From assembly GCA_037176845.1 (NCBI GenBank), contig JAYKXP010000021.1:62001-126000 (forward strand): a stretch of 64,000 nt of DNA, in the 5' to 3' direction. The position numbers and the translations under genes are program-made. This stretch comes from Paramarasmius palmivorus (lineage: Eukaryota > Basidiomycota > Agaricomycetes > Agaricales > Marasmiaceae). Below are positions 11,680-25,214 of the stretch, piece by piece (positions within the stretch are counted from its first letter, which is position 1; each line of letters begins with the position of its first letter). The notes below the pieces were generated by a model that saw only the letters and a list, made by a program, of their open reading frames with translations, ran no database searches and had not been told where the DNA came from.

Positions 11680-12362
11680 TTACAACGCATTCTCATAATC
11701 CGGCGGCATATCGATTAGATTACTGCCACTGCCTGCCGATTCCGAGGGTGGCGGACGGAGTCGAGGATCAGGTCTCCATCCGCTATCTTTATGTTTTCGA
11801 ATTCCTCGAGAGTGAGATGATGGTCTTGGTCCAGGGTTGGCGCTGCAACGGGACGTGAGTTCTCCACCGAGTCGACTTGTGTCCGCTCGGTATTGGGTGT
11901 AGCCTTCCTCCGCCATCGATAACGACGTGATTTTCTTGGTACCTGGATTGAAATTGGATACGGAGTTGGTGTAATGGTCGCTGAATCTGTATGGCTGGCG
12001 GATTTTTATGAGTGCATATCGCGGTGTTTACGACCTCGGTACCGGTATAGATAGAGGGCTGTTATAATGCACAATGCGAGGAGGACAGATACAATTGTTG
12101 ATATTATGATCATCGTGTTTAGTTTCCTGGAGTTGGAGTTGGAGTGTTGGAGCATGTGTTGAATTTGGGGGGTGCTACGTACTTGGTTGTGGTACTGTCT
12201 CCATTGCTGGCCGTTGAGTTGGAAGGCTGTACTTGGGCTCTGAAGGGAGGGGCTGGACTCGACATGGAGTGTTTCAAGTGTGGATGTGAGGAATACCTTG
12301 AAATGTGTCAGTTTGCTTAATATATCTTCTGGCCGACTTACTCTGCTGCTGATGTTGTGCAA
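11680..12362 (-). pseudogene. DSGWRP/PPxY-tail membrane protein relic (member F)
   Basis: The membrane helix (TMIIISTIVSVLLALCIITA followed by LYLYRYRGRKHR) is in one frame and is followed at once by a stop (TAA near 12006). The tail, with FNPGTKK matching FNPAGKK of member D, then HKDSGWRP and IDMPPDYENAL, is in another frame and ends at 11680. No extracellular exon of the family is recognised upstream before the MITE at 12532. A broken copy is the simplest reading. Confidence 0.6.
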
Positions 12363-12531
12363 CCGCGATCAATCGATCAAAGGGAGTTTCCATCAGCATT
12401 GGATTCTTTTGGAACAAGTAGGTCCCACAGCCACCAGGATTCGTGCACAACCCACAGGTCCTGAATGAGCAGAATGGCCGGTATCCCAATAGTTACCGAG
12501 TAAGCGATGTCCGATTTCGACAGCGCTGATG

Positions 12532-12840
12532 CAGGACCCCTGATTATTAGGGCAAATGATGGATCTCAAATTCCCAAATTCTGGGGTGTTTATGCCGAAC
12601 AAATTTTGGTCCAAACCCCGTGTTTATGCCGAACCAGGTTTCGGCCTTGCCAAAATCCCAAAATTTTTCGCGGCCTGTGGCGCTAATTTGACGGGTTCTT
12701 CAGCAAATTCATCAAAATTCAGTGGAACCGTACCCTGATATGCCCAATCGTGCCGAACCTGAATCCATCCTGGACGAATTTTGGGGGCGTGTTTATGCCG
12801 AACTCAGACCCATCATTTGCCCTAATAATCCAGGGTCCTG
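12532..12840. mobile_element. Non-autonomous hAT-like MITE, 309 bp
   Basis: The ends are inverted repeats of about 35 bp: caggacccctgattattagg on the left, with the complement of ccctaataatccagggtcctg on the right, with few mismatches and running on through gcaaatgatg. Ends starting CAGG are common in hAT elements. Inside, gtgtttatgccgaac occurs three times. There is no coding sequence. A clean 8-bp target duplication is not visible, so the family call is inference. Confidence 0.65.
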
Positions 12841-15800
12841 CCGATGCCCACCAAGTACAACCGTGACTGAATCCCACCCCTAATATTTATATTTCCTGTT
12901 CGCATTAGAGCACATCTGCAACCTCATTTCTGATGGTCACCACAGGAAATTTGAGCAATTTGAGCGACGAAAGTCGCTCTAAATAGCACGTGCAGTTCGA
13001 AATTTTGCGTTTGCAGATATGCTCTATTATGCCCGAGTTAGAAGGTGTAATGAGCCTAAAATGGGGCGTGGTTCGAGTTTCTTCTGATTGTTTGGCCTTC
13101 CAAGTTCACCGCCTCACGCTCAATTATACCTGTGATGAATGCAATGCCCTGACAACTATCAGGGGCAACAAACTCGGAAGCAACGAGTGCACATATTGGT
13201 TGATTATTCAAATATTGCCCGGCCTGTTTATGTACATGCTTGTCATCGTCACAGAAAGGCCGGTCAGGTCTACCCAGCCTGATGATCTCATCATGGACTT
13301 GAGATTTATGACAGGTTTGCGTAAATTAGGGACGAATGACTGGTGGCTGAGGCGGGAAATGCCGTAACCCTAACCCAAGTCATCAACGTAACTTGATTTG
13401 CTGACGCGCGAGAAATTTTTGATTCTTGTCCATCATGTTGCTCTGAATCCGAGGTATCTTGGATGTCTCTAGAGGAGTGATAATCGGCAGCGTGGTATGT
13501 TCATCGAGTTACACTGCCAATTCTGGATGTGAATGTTGATTTTCAGGACGACCACGAAGACTGGTTGAAGTTGGGATGGGAGAATAAGACGTATGATGGG
13601 TGCGTCGTATTCTGTATCTAACAATCTTCGGGCCGAATATGAAGATTCTAGTCAAGGCCACCTTCGTACACGCTCCAGCGCAAATACTGTGTCATGGCCT
13701 CGCTCATCCACCGGTGCCGAACCTACTTCAACTCTAAAACAAAGGCCTCAAACTTCTGACTTGGCACACCTCTCGGCTTCACGCTCTCTGTTATTCCCTT
13801 AATCCATGCGTTTTCGTTCCTTGGGGACAGGTGATGGTTAGGTCGGGATTGGGTCTAGGATCTGAGCGATACAATGAATAGAATACTGGCTTTCGTGAGT
13901 CCATCGACCCTTTTCATCGCTTCCTAAACCTTGTTCCTCATAGCTCTTCACAGTTTCCGGTCACTTCACATCACCAACACGTTGCCTCTTTGCTCCGCCA
14001 TTACGACCCGGAAGAACATTTCTCCACAATGCCTCTACACTCTCCGGCTCTAGGACCTCCCTTCGACCCAGCTATCTGGGGTTATCTCCCTTCGTGCCCG
14101 CATCTTCCCCGAGCAACTCTAGGTCCAGATTACGAAAGCATTCAAGTGGTCAGGATATTCCTCCGTTTGGTTTCGTTAGGTCGGTGTAACCTCACACATC
14201 TGTCTCCGAAAGTTGGAAGGAAGGGGCAACGGGATGAAGGGGTGTAACATTGTAGGAGCCGGTAAGCTCGATGGTTTCAGGCCAACGCATTTTCCACTGG
14301 CGTTGGATTCGTTTCCCGCGTTGGGTGTTGGGTTAGGAAGAGGGTGAAAGGTGGAACTGGGAGCGCGGTTCGAATCAAGGGGAGGACTGGATGTATCGGT
14401 AAGTTACCCCCGCATACATTTCGATCGGGTGCTCATTCACACCTTCTCTATACCAGCATTCGCCTCCCTGAGTTCACTAGCCCAAGCTTTGACGAGATGA
14501 CTCTCCTTTCCAACAATCACACCCACTTATCACGTTTCACGGAAAAAGAGGTGCGGGCATTCTGACGGGTGTCTTCATCTTTTACTCGCTGATCTCTTCA
14601 AGGATCAGATACTGCCTCTAGTGCTTATTATCACCGTTGCGCTCGAGCTTCCCAGTACCTCTTCTCCCTCGACTCCGCTAAGCTCAGCCCTGTGAGACAT
14701 TACCACCTATTGCCGATTTCGTTCATCCTAGGAGTCTCTCCAACTACGCCCTTCTCCCCTGTCGTCGCCTCCCTTCAGCAAAGGAAGCCCTGACACCTCG
14801 GCGTATTCCCTTCCGTGGAACTTCCGTTGGGGTGGTCAGCGCTATCACGTGGATCGAACAGCCTCAGGAGACTGGGCTCCCTGGATATCGTGGTGAATGT
14901 GCTGGGGCTAGGTCTGGAATTCAATGGGCTTCGCTTTGGTGCGACGGTTAGCATAGTGTTCTGGAAAAAGGGTTGGAAGGGCCATTATGCCTGCTTGGCA
15001 TGGCGTTCGGTTATTTTCTTTCCAGTGTCTTCTCGTATATCATCTGTACCGCTATTTTCGGGTCTTCGCTGACCGTGATGTCGGGGATGGCTACCTCACG
15101 AAATGGAGAGAAAGCCCAGCTTGGCTGAGTGCTGCGAAACCTGTCACACTTTCTTCAGATTCTGACAGACAGGTATTCGGTGCTCGCGAGATCTGGTCGT
15201 CGAAAAGTTACGAATCGCAGTTACTACCCTGACCTCCTCGTTACACCGGCTCCCATGGTCGCAGACACGTGGTGTAACTGTTGGAAAGCTCGTCTCTTCT
15301 GCTCTACTCCTGACGCTTCTCGTCCTCATGTCGCTATGATCTTGCCTTTGTTCATCTTATCGCCGCATTTTCTCCTTCCTGCTATCACAAACCTTCACCT
15401 TTCGAGATACCTCTACTTCTGTTCATACCGTAATATATCATCTCGTGGTGGCCATGCGGCAAACACCCATTGACTTGGGACGATTATACTCCGCTAGGGA
15501 AAAGGTTAGATGGGCTATTGACGTCCGTTATTCATAATTAGCGACGTGACAGTGATCAGACGCTGTCCTCCCTCACACATTTGCCGCTCATCATACGGAT
15601 ACCTTCAGGTATGGTCTCCCCTCTATTACTATTGCTCATTGTTCTTCCTATGTCTCATCGCACCTGGCACTTAGCCTACTCCTGTTCTCCAGCATCCAGT
15701 TTCCATACACGATACGCCCTCCGTTCCAAGTTAGCTCCCCGTTCTTTTGTCACCCCCCAGCCATTAATCTAATGAAATTTTTTGGGCTCAGCCTAGCCAC

Positions 15801-17141
15801 GACTTGTCAGCGCCGCTCATGGTCTCAGGTTCACGGGGGTATGCTCTTTGATCAATACCTAACGATGTTTGGCTTCATTCTGATGCCTCGTTACGTCGAC
15901 CAGCCGGGAGGCTCTGTCCTGAGTTTACTGTTGGTATGCGCATCATGTCGGGTACACAGACGGTTTCTAACTTGTCTTTCCTAGGAGGTTGAAGAGGTAT
16001 CGAAGGGTAGCGGTATTGGGTATGCCGAGCTTATGTATGGTCAGTCGGTAATAGATCACTATTTCTTTCATAAAGGCTTGAATCGTTTTGCGTGTCATGA
16101 GAATCAGATCTAGGTAGATAATCAAAGACTAGTGACCTCCAAGAGTCATTAATTGATATCATCCTCTTGTTACCTTCACTACCCGCTGTTACGCCTGCTA
16201 CCCGCTATTTCTCCCACTACCCGCTGCTTTCCCGGCTAACTGTCATTTCCCTTGCAACCTGCTTACAATCCACGTTACTTGCTATACTACTGACTACTCG
16301 ACGTCGAAGTATGTTCTAACATAGTATATATCGGCTATACGTCTGACAGTTTTTGCTGATGGAGCGGGTTGAAGAGAAAGGACCGAACAGTTGCTGAAGC
16401 TGGAACCGCCGGCAACCCTAACTCGATGGAAACTGGCGATGAGAATTTGATCTGTGTCCTCGACATCCATCATGATCGATGATCAGCTTGTCGACCTTTT
16501 CTCGCTTACAGGCTGATACCTAATCGACCCAAAGTGACACGACATAGGAGAGTTGCACGGATAATGAAGACAAGAAGAGCACATAGCACTAGTTATTGGG
16601 TCCTAGAAAAAGCGTGGGATGAAGAGAAAGGAACCGAAGAGCGACTGAGGCAGACAATACCGGAACCTTAGTAGCACAACCATTTTGGGGATACGTGAAT
16701 TCACTCTTCTCGACACCCGGCCTTATTATCCCCTTTTGCGTAAGACGAAGCTCAGAGGGTTAGGGATTTTGCGAGTGTGAATGTGTGATAAGAGTCACAT
16801 AAACGGTAGGTGCTTCGAGTTTCAATTCCTTGGTGTCCTTGATTGCGTATCCTTTGCTCTTAGGGTTTTAGATACGGACACCCCACCGATGCTCTCTGCC
16901 CCGTCCACGCTCGCTATCTCTTACCCTCCCGACGAACTGTTGGCTGTCTCGGGCAACTTATCACAAATGAATGCGGTGGCTGTGAACATGACTGTTGGAC
17001 ATTCAAACATCTGATGGTTTCATTAGGGACTTGAAACTTAAGGAAGCGACATAGCACTCTACACTTGAAGTTCTTCCCTTCCCAACACGTCCAGTTGCCC
17101 CTCCTTCACTAGCCTCTCTCTGTTATCTATCCATAGGCCAT
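12841..17141. other. 4.3-kb gene-poor repeat stretch
   Basis: No gene is recognised. It contains a telomere-like repeat copy at 13345-13460 and a weak one at 16395-16490, and the second copy of the segment seen at 7030-8840. A short imperfect tandem of 'ctacccgct' words lies at 16170-16240. Confidence 0.5.
13345..13460 (+). repeat. Dispersed telomere-like repeat (copy 4)
   Basis: Carries gccgtaaccctaacccaag, gctgacgcgcgagaaattt, cttgtccatcatgttgctct and gaggtatcttggatg in the common order; its 3' flank resembles 4310-4500. Confidence 0.55.
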
Positions 17142-18251
17142 ATGGTGAATCTCCTGCTCTTGTGAGTTCGTTCTGCACCACTGGTCACATTTCGCTGAGT
17201 TTCGCTCAATAGACCGTTACTTGTCTTATCCTCCACGGCGGTAAACGCAATCACTCTCGAGTTTTCTCAGGTCCCTATCGCAGGTCAAAATAACCCCTTT
17301 GTATGGATGCGGGAACAAAGCGATCCTCAAGAATTCTATATCAAAAGTCAAAAGTCAAACGGTATCGGTGGTCTGTCAGGCCCCTCCGAGCCGACCAAGA
17401 TTAGCGCGAATGGTAACCTAAGTGGTAAAGACATTGTATATTTCTGCGAAGCTGGGTAAGCACATTCCAGCAAGCTTGCCTGCCTCTCTAACGAACGGTC
17501 TTGAAGTTTATTTCAACTCGTGGTCGTGGAGGATATTCAGTATGCATCGATTCTGTCTCAAAGTTCCCGCGTTTAGAGTTCAATGTTCTAGGCCTTTGAA
17601 CATACTTTTCTCAACTCCGGTGATGGTCGCAGAAAATGGGACAGCTGTTGGTGATATGCCGTAAGCCGCACTTTTTATGATCATTCCTCAGTTGAATGCA
17701 TCCTCGATAGAAAATCGTCACGAGAAAGGTGCCAAGGAAGGAAAGGGAGTGGAAAGGAAACGCATATGAAGGCGCCAACATCCAATCTCCAAAACAGTCC
17801 GTCCGAAACAGTCCGATCTACATTGCAACCTAGTCAGATCGCAGGCATAATTATCGGCGTAACGATTGCAACAGCTCTGGCTACCGTTGGACTCCTCGCC
17901 TTGCGGCGAAGAATCAAGAAGAGGTTGAAGGACACACCGTCACACTACTCTTTTACTTCCACTTCATCTGACACAAATTTATTCGTCACGCCTTACCCAC
18001 ATACAATAGCTTTTAACCCAGCAGGGAAGAAGATAGTAGAGCCTCTCGATAGTCTACAACGCGTTCGCAATTCTCCACAACTTCAGCCTGGAGTTCCACA
18101 ACATGGAGCACAGGATATCAGAGTTGAGATGGATCGAGAAAAGCGAGCGGTACATCTCAATGATAGCGGTTGGAGACCGTTACCTCCGCGTTCGGATGAA
18201 GCGAATTCCAGTGTTGTATTGATGCCACCTGTCTACGATGCTGCGGTATAA
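17142..18251 (+). CDS. Single-pass membrane protein, DSGWRP/PPxY-tail family (member D, 301 aa)
   Basis: Five exons: 17142-17161, 17213-17455, 17507-17539, 17592-17660, 17711-18251; the sum is 906 nt and all introns are phase 2. The signal peptide MVNLLLL+PLLVLSSTAVNA is split by intron 1. The extracellular domain follows (FVWMREQSDPQEFYIK, conserved Trp and DP), then a 33-nt exon and a short exon with QPL. The stalk is unusual in being basic (GRKGSGKETHMK). The helix is about residues 157-177 (GIIIGVTIATALATVGLLAL), followed by RRRIKKR. The tail has TPYPHT, then HLNDSGWRP and MPPVYDAAV at the end. The domain's fold may be Ig-like/Kre9-like, which is inference. It lies tail-to-tail with member E. 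Role unknown; likely cell surface. Confidence 0.8.
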
Positions 18252-18429
18252 CCTTGCATTTAATCGAGTATGGAGACCAATTTAGTTGCACTTGGGTGCA
18301 GCATAATTTTTTAATGAAAAATTTGACAACTACTTCGATCTAATATCTGATACGGTCATAGAACAGAATAAAGATTTATCGTTCTTGTTTTTGTATTAAA
18401 TATGCTTGCAAAAACCTTAGGAGACAAAG

Positions 18430-19582
18430 TTATACAGCCGCATCGTATCTAGGAGGCATTAGTATTATACTCGAGGAGCTTTCCATGTCTGAACGTGGAG
18501 GCACAGGCCTCCAACCACTATCCTCAAGATGCACAATACGCCTTTCTCTCTCCACTCCCCGTGTCTCGGGCATTTCTGGACTTAGATCAAAACACAAAGC
18601 CTCACGCTCCTGTTTCTTCATGCTTGGAGTATTAAGAGCTGATGTCGTTCTTGGGTAGGCTACAATAAACTCTCGGTGTCCTGCTGCTCGGATTTTACGT
18701 CCTCGCCGCAAGACAATGGTGATAATTGCGGCTGTTATGACTGCGAGAACAACACCGATGATTATGCCTGCAAGTTGACCAGGGGTGATGGAGGAGTGGG
18801 ACTCGGATTCGGATGGGGTATTGGTCGAAGAAGGTCTGATACTGGGAGAAGGTGAGGTTGAGAGAGCTGAGTGTTCATTCCGAGTATTCGTATCTGAGCT
18901 AAATGGCATGATGTTATTAACAGCTGGTGGAACTCGATGCGAAAGTGCAACGTACGGTAGTGGAGTTATCATCGTGCTGGCGCCCAATGTTGTGGTCCTT
19001 ATCGCATGTAAGCTTCATTGAGTTCAGAGTTGAATTACATGGATAAACTCACGAAGGTGTGCTGATAGAGGTTGGGTTGGTAAGAACCGTCACGGTGGTG
19101 ACAAAGAGCGGTTGTGACCTGCTTGTTGAGATTTATTGATATTCGGCATAATCATTCTATGAACGTACTCTTGATCCGGTGAATCAAAGGCTAGAACTTG
19201 GAATGACCTTGGGTGTGGCTGAGGTAGGTAAGATGTTCAAGGATTCCTGGGTATAAGTACATACCCAGCATACAAAAATGGTATTGTCCCTGAACCGTTC
19301 GTTGTACCATATGCATGCACAGTCACTAGTCCAGTAGGGCGGTCGGTGACTCCAGGTTCCTCCAATTTGAGTTTCTTCAGATAGAATGTTCGCGGATCGT
19401 TTTCCGCCCGTGTCCAGTAAAAAGAATTGTTGCGAGATGCGAACAGAAATGGAGGGAAATCGATGGTGATCGCATCTGTGAGATGAAGCACGGAAAGGAA
19501 TGACGCCAGCGCTCTATCAAATGAATTGAGTGAGATATAGTCCAATGTATCAGTCAATAGCTCACAAGAAAATGTGATACAT
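18430..19582 (-). CDS. Single-pass membrane protein, DSGWRP/PPxY-tail family (member E, 312 aa)
   Basis: Five exons: 19582-19566, 19513-19265, 19207-19169, 19118-19053, 18997-18430; the sum is 939 nt, all introns phase 2, with donors GTGAG, GTATGT, GTACGT and GTGAG. The signal peptide is MYHIFL+ALASFLSVLHLTDA. The extracellular domain keeps FYWTR...DP. The 39-nt exon encodes FQVLAFDSPDQ and the next encodes QPLFVTTVTV. A long Ser/Thr/Pro stalk precedes the helix (GIIIGVVLAVITAAIITIV), RRGRK, and a tail with HLEDSGWRP and MPPRYDAAV. This is the clearest intact example of the subfamily and served as my reference for A, B and C. Function unknown. Confidence 0.82.
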
Positions 19583-21784
19583 GCCAACCAGTACAACGGG
19601 GCGAACAAAAAAGATCAGAGGGAAGGGTACATTGCTCCAATGGATTTTTAAGTGTCAGGGTAAATGTAGTGATGTATATGTTCGCAACCATGAAGATTGT
19701 GCCCAGGCTTCACTTTGTTTGATTGTCAAGTAGCTGTACGTCTCACTCAGCTACTCCTTGCGCATGCATTGATGGTTGCCTGCGATCATTACTATACCAA
19801 GGATATATACGATGCATTCTTTGGCAGTCCCGATAGCTGCGTTGATGCGAATTCAGACCTTTGAGTCTCAACCCCGATCCCCAATTTCAGCGACTCTGAA
19901 CGTTTGCCACCCAAGACGAAGCTCAGTTACCGATCGCGGGAGATGGGCCTTGTAATGGAATCAATCTCTGAGCTCCGAGTCTCGGCTGACTCGCCAGGGT
20001 CATGCACACCAGACACGGCACCAGATTTGCTCCACCAATTCACAATGTCCATCTGATCATCTCATTTTACAGAAATGAAACGAGATCATGAAGGAGAAAG
20101 GGAACCGAAGAGTAGCCTTGTTCGTATGATGGGAGCTTGAAATTAGCAGCCGGACTCATGTGGTGCACCTCGGCATGGGAGCGCAGCGTTTAAGGCACGT
20201 TTCCCTCCTCTATCGTATGGCCATACATTCCTAATCCTGTCACTTCTTATTGATTCTCGGATATCTATTTGCTATCAATGTCGACTTTAACTCTCCCTAA
20301 TTCTGTGTTTGAGTCGCATGAACTCCACCCGACAGGCTCCGGGTCTCGCCAGCATGACTTTAACAGGGGACTGGCATTCCGTCCCTTCCCTCTATTCTAA
20401 TTGAAGCACGGCAAAGAGTTGATTGATGAAAAGGATCTTCTTCTTGTGATAGCAACCAGGGGAAGACACTTCTTATAATTAATGATACCTTTGATTGCTC
20501 CCAGAGCTCAAAGGGAGACAACTGTGGGATTCCTCACTCTTTGTACACCAGCTGGGAGGGTTAATGCAGACCTTTCATTAATGGGTAAAACACATCAAAT
20601 TGATTCATTCAATAGACATGAATGCCACGTAAATGCCCTTGGGCATCACCGGGACACTGCTTTCCAAGCCTGCCTCAAGTCTTAGTGACGATATCCGTCT
20701 TGCAATCGCGACTCCGGATGAAGCTTCTGGAACAACACAAGTTCAAGGAGCCTATTTGGCAGAGGATAAGGATAGTTTTTGAGGAATCGTATCGGTCTCT
20801 TTCTGGCAATGAAAGAAACAGTTTCCCAGTCAGTACAATAATTATCTGGGCGGCAGTCACTCATACCGGCAACACATCAGGCTCGGCTTCCAGATGTGAT
20901 GTGGCTGTCAAGAATTGATGTACCTCATGCTCTTGATGTTCCCCAGCTTAAAGCTTAGAAGAAATCAAAATAGAGGGCTGCGGCTCAACTGCGGCTGCAC
21001 CCGCAAGACTGTGGATAAATGATATGGTATCCCGACGCTAGGGAATGGAGAGTATGGGCGATATGAGATAGTAAGGCTTCAAACGATATGATAGATCAGT
21101 CCCTACTTATATAAAGACTCAGACTCGGAAGTCATGCACTAGTGTACTCACTGATGGAACTTGTGTCGGCACTCGTGTGATATTTGAGCGAGAAGAGGTA
21201 TGATTGTCGTCGTCAGAAGAGTTTCTGGTCGCTTCAAGCGGGGTTTGAGAAGCACGTGCACCAATAGATTAATAGTACGGGTCGTTGAGTTGAAGGAGAG
21301 GTAGCAACACAATTGACTATAGGCAAGGGCAACATGAATGACCAAAACAAGCCCTTGATTACTTTTGCCAGGGATCTGACACCTTGGCTACACTGTATTC
21401 TGGATCTTGTTCGTAAAGACAGCAACGCCATCGACCATCCAGGTGGTAATGGCGTGTGGTGCCATGTTAATCCCATCAAGCAAAGGTTGGCGCGTCGCTT
21501 ATGGAAGGCAGGGACCAACGGAACCTCCGGTATGTTAATAAGACTTTTCAGAAGTCTTTCTACTGAAAGTACTGAGTCAGATCCTCGATTTTATACTGAG
21601 TTAGCTTTGGTATGAAGGTGAAATCATAATCAAAAGTCAGCATATACTCACCCAAATCGACTGAAGGGGTTAAGACGCCGTAGCCAATCATGATCATTTC
21701 TCCACTATCGGATAGCCATCTTGGTTGGCGCGATATCTCTTCATTTAGATCAACAATTGCTCGCTATCAAGAGGCGGCGGCAGA

Positions 21785-21980
21785 AAGTACAGGATTATTC
21801 GGGGTTGAACTTGCCTCGTATTGGGGCAGGTACCGGCTGCTGTCTTCGAAGTGAACCACACCCCTCTCTCTTTCTATTTGAGCGACTAAGTGGGTTACTG
21901 TTCTGCGGGAAACTTGGAGTGCGATTGATTAAATCACTTCTCGCAATCGAGGTGAAGTTCAGATGTGAGACGATATTGAC
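21785..21980 (-). pseudogene. Relic of a DSGWRP tail
   Basis: On the minus strand the reading IERERGVVHFEDSSRYLP aligns with ERERRVVHLEDSGWRP of the family tails, and the flanking DNA resembles the tail of member C (2850-3010). The invariant Trp is gone and a stop lies just upstream, so this is a fragment. Confidence 0.5.
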
Positions 21981-22649
21981 GATCCCAGCTTGTGGTTTTG
22001 ACTAACCGACGAGCTGGCGATGTTCCTAGGGAACTGTGGTTGTCTGTTAACTGACGATCATTAGTTTATGATTGAGCAAATGTCCAGCTGGGAATTTGTC
22101 CCTGTTGAGTCGATCTAGAAAGCGTACGCCGTTCTTTGTGCGTGTGCGAGTGCCCCTCACACTTGCTGACATCCGAAGATCATAACATTGATAGAACTCC
22201 TTTTTGAGCATTGAGATATTGAAAAGTTAGCGATGTTATAAAACTAAAACAAGCCCTTGATTACATTCACCACGGATCTGACACCTTGGATACATCGTAT
22301 TTCGAACCTTGCTCGGACAGCAACGCGCTACCCACCATCCCGCAAGATCTAGGCGGCAACGGAATATCTTAGAAGGCGGGGAGCCACGGAACTCCTGGCA
22401 ACTTATCAAGATACGTCAGAAGTTTGCACTGATTCTATGAGGTTCGACGGCTCCGCTTTAGAATAGGTATCTAGATATATCCTTGACCTGTTCGAGGGTA
22501 TTGAGTGGTCCTAAGTTCTTGAGTAGTCGGCGGGTCGCACGCTTCAAGTAGGCCTCCACAAGATCGTACAGCGAATGATAGACTCGTCCCCAGGGTCATT
22601 AAAGTTGTGAGACATCAAGCTTGCTGGTTGTGTGCTTTCCATATGTGCA

Positions 22650-23640
22650 AATTCGGCCATCTGCGGGCGTTTGTTATGTTTGTTCGGTGATCAACTCACA
22701 AAAGCACGTCGTAACCAGCTCGCTACCGAAACCTCAATCTCTTGGCGACCTAGTGATGCATCGATGGCCACTTCAACACAAGTCGACCAATCTCAAATGC
22801 AAACCAGCGCATATCACAACATGCAGAAGAAGTTACCGCCAACCTCGGATCCAGCAACTGTACAACCTATACATCTGGCTCTGCCAGTGATGCCGGATCT
22901 GTTAATGATGAAGAAAGTAAGTCGATCATAGATTGTACATACATGTTATTATCACTAGATAACTCAAGACGTGCACCGTGATCAAGCGCCTTCCGAGAAT
23001 ACTTAAATTGGAGAACAGCATCCCATGGTCACAGAGACTCATATGATGATTTGATCTGGATGGGAAAGAGAAACCCAATTAAACCTCCCTGTAAGATGTT
23101 CCGGGTGAGGCGCTTACGAGGGCCTCTGTAGCCACTGTCATCTTGACGACTTACTTCGCCTATTCACAACCATTTCCGAATGATGAGTGATAAGTAATGT
23201 GAAGTTGATGACATGGCCTATTGGTTAACGATGTATAGTACATATCCGCGCTCGAGACAGTCGACTTGGCTGTAGCACTACTAGGCTGGATCCGGGGTTG
23301 GTGTGGGTAAAGAAGGAATATAGTACACTCACGGAAATGATGCTGAGTTCACTCTTCTAAGCATGCATTCGAGACGCATGCCATGCGAACTTTTCAGTAA
23401 CTATTTGTCACATACTTTTTTTTTTATATATATATTTCCCCCCCATAATGAACATGCAATTGATGACACGGGAGTATCACCTCAATTCGGAGCAGTCGGG
23501 CCCAGGTATCTCCAAAGGACTAAAGTAGGGAGTGAAACCGCAGCAGGACTTCTTGACGCTTTTGGACGGTAAATGACGCGCATACACCTTACATGCGCAG
23601 AGATGAGATTGGATCATGATGCACAGAGACAAAGGACGCC
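22650..23640 (+). repeat. Segmental repeat, partner of 9730-10500
   Basis: Same order of landmarks as 9730-10500, but longer because of extra DNA, including a microsatellite near 23415-23444 (T10, then (TA)n, then C8). Confidence 0.6.
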
Positions 23641-23770
23641 AAGGCAGACCAAAGCCGTAACATGACCTATCCATTCTCCAAAGGAAATTGGTGACGTGCG
23701 AGAATTTCTGCCTTGCCTCTGTCCTCAATGTCCATCATGTCGCTGCGTTCACTGGAAACTGAGGTATCTT
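23640..23770 (+). repeat. Dispersed telomere-like repeat (copy 6, core eroded)
   Basis: Has aagccgtaacatgacctat, gacgtgcgagaatttc, ctgtcctcaatgtccatcat and gaggtatcttggctagg. The CCCTAA core is mutated. Confidence 0.45.
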
Positions 23771-25214
23771 GGCTAGGTATAAATCTTGTTTTTTAAAAAA
23801 CGGGTGATCAAGACATACAGAGCTGCTGCTGAGAGAATGGGCTAGTATTATAAGAGCGTAAAGGGTGTGGTTCGTACGTTTTTTGATGTTCTTCGCAGTT
23901 CTCCAGAACTCTCTCTGTTCGTTTGTAGTAGAAGTGGAGTGAACGAGTCAGCTGGTACGATATAATACTGTCCGGAGGATGAGTATTACATTTTCATGAT
24001 GAAACGCTCAACCCCTTTGTACCCGACTAGACGAGGGACCTATCTGGTTTCGTCATTATATCCATAGCAAGCTGACTGTTTTGATTTGCTCCTATCAATC
24101 AAAGTACCAAATTGACGCTTACGTTGCAGTTGTAGAAAGTACAACAACGCTCGGAGTTTCCGGTTCCGTCTCTAGCTACAGAAAACCGAGATTGACTGTT
24201 TATTACTCCTGCCAGCTGGGACAAGGGTTGACCGATTGCCGTAGGAAGCCAAGTCGTGTTTGTGTGTCATGGTCCCAATGACTGTGCCCTGGTTTTATGG
24301 TTTCTATCTCTCAGGTTGGTATCATAATATGTTTCGGATGCACTAGCTCTGCGCAGTATTGCCGTTCAAACAGGGTCGGAGGAGGCTGTCGATCCGAGGC
24401 CCAGGAGTCGTCTAGCTCTCTCTTGCGTAGATGAAACTCTCGAGACTTAGTATCCGGATAAAAGAAGCTACAGTACGAATGGAAGTTGAGGGAATTGATG
24501 TCGTGTAGGAGGAAAGATGATCAATATCAACATTTAGTGCGAGGCGGTGTTGATAGATTGTACTATCTCGCGCCGATTGCTGCCGAGACTGCGCTCCATT
24601 CATTCATTGTAGTCAAGAGCATCAAATCAGGATGAGGACCGTGGTATACCCAGTACAATTCCGAGTCTGACACGCCATCGCATGACTGAACTCATTTACG
24701 GGAGATGAATATGCAGTCGACGATTTGGAGTATCACTTCAATTCAGGCACAGGAAATTTCGGATAGTAAAATAGTGAGTGCACCGCCAGCAGGGGATCCA
24801 TTCTCTTCTTGAAACAGTGGTCACTTTTGACGGTAGATGACGCATCACATGCGCAGAGATGAGAATTTGGCGATCATAATCAAAAACCATCTCGCTTCAG
24901 TTCGATGGAAGGATAGTTCAGTGGGGTCAGAGAAGGTGATGTTTTCTTGTTTCCGTGGTAGTAGATGAGTTGCAGGTACTAGCTTTGAGGCTCCGTATCA
25001 TACAAAAGAAATAACCAGGGTCGATGTCGTGAGAAGGAAACTTAAGAGCAGTGACCGCAGGTGTATGTGACTAAGTGAGATTACTGGTAAAAACCCATGA
25101 GCGTTCAACGACTTGATAGAGATAGTTGATAGCTGGTCTGTGTGTTCTCCATGAAACTTGTCAGTAGTTGGCCTTTCCGTAAGAATGACGCGGAGGCTTT
25201 TCAGGTAACGTACC

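Noticed and set aside
16170..16240. Possible CRISPR-like or minisatellite array of 'ctacccgct' words
   Set aside because: Only three imperfect copies with unequal spacing, and CRISPR arrays do not occur in fungi.
23415..23444. Microsatellite T10-(TA)n-C8 as a terminator or origin
   Set aside because: No gene end is nearby and nothing else supports a function.
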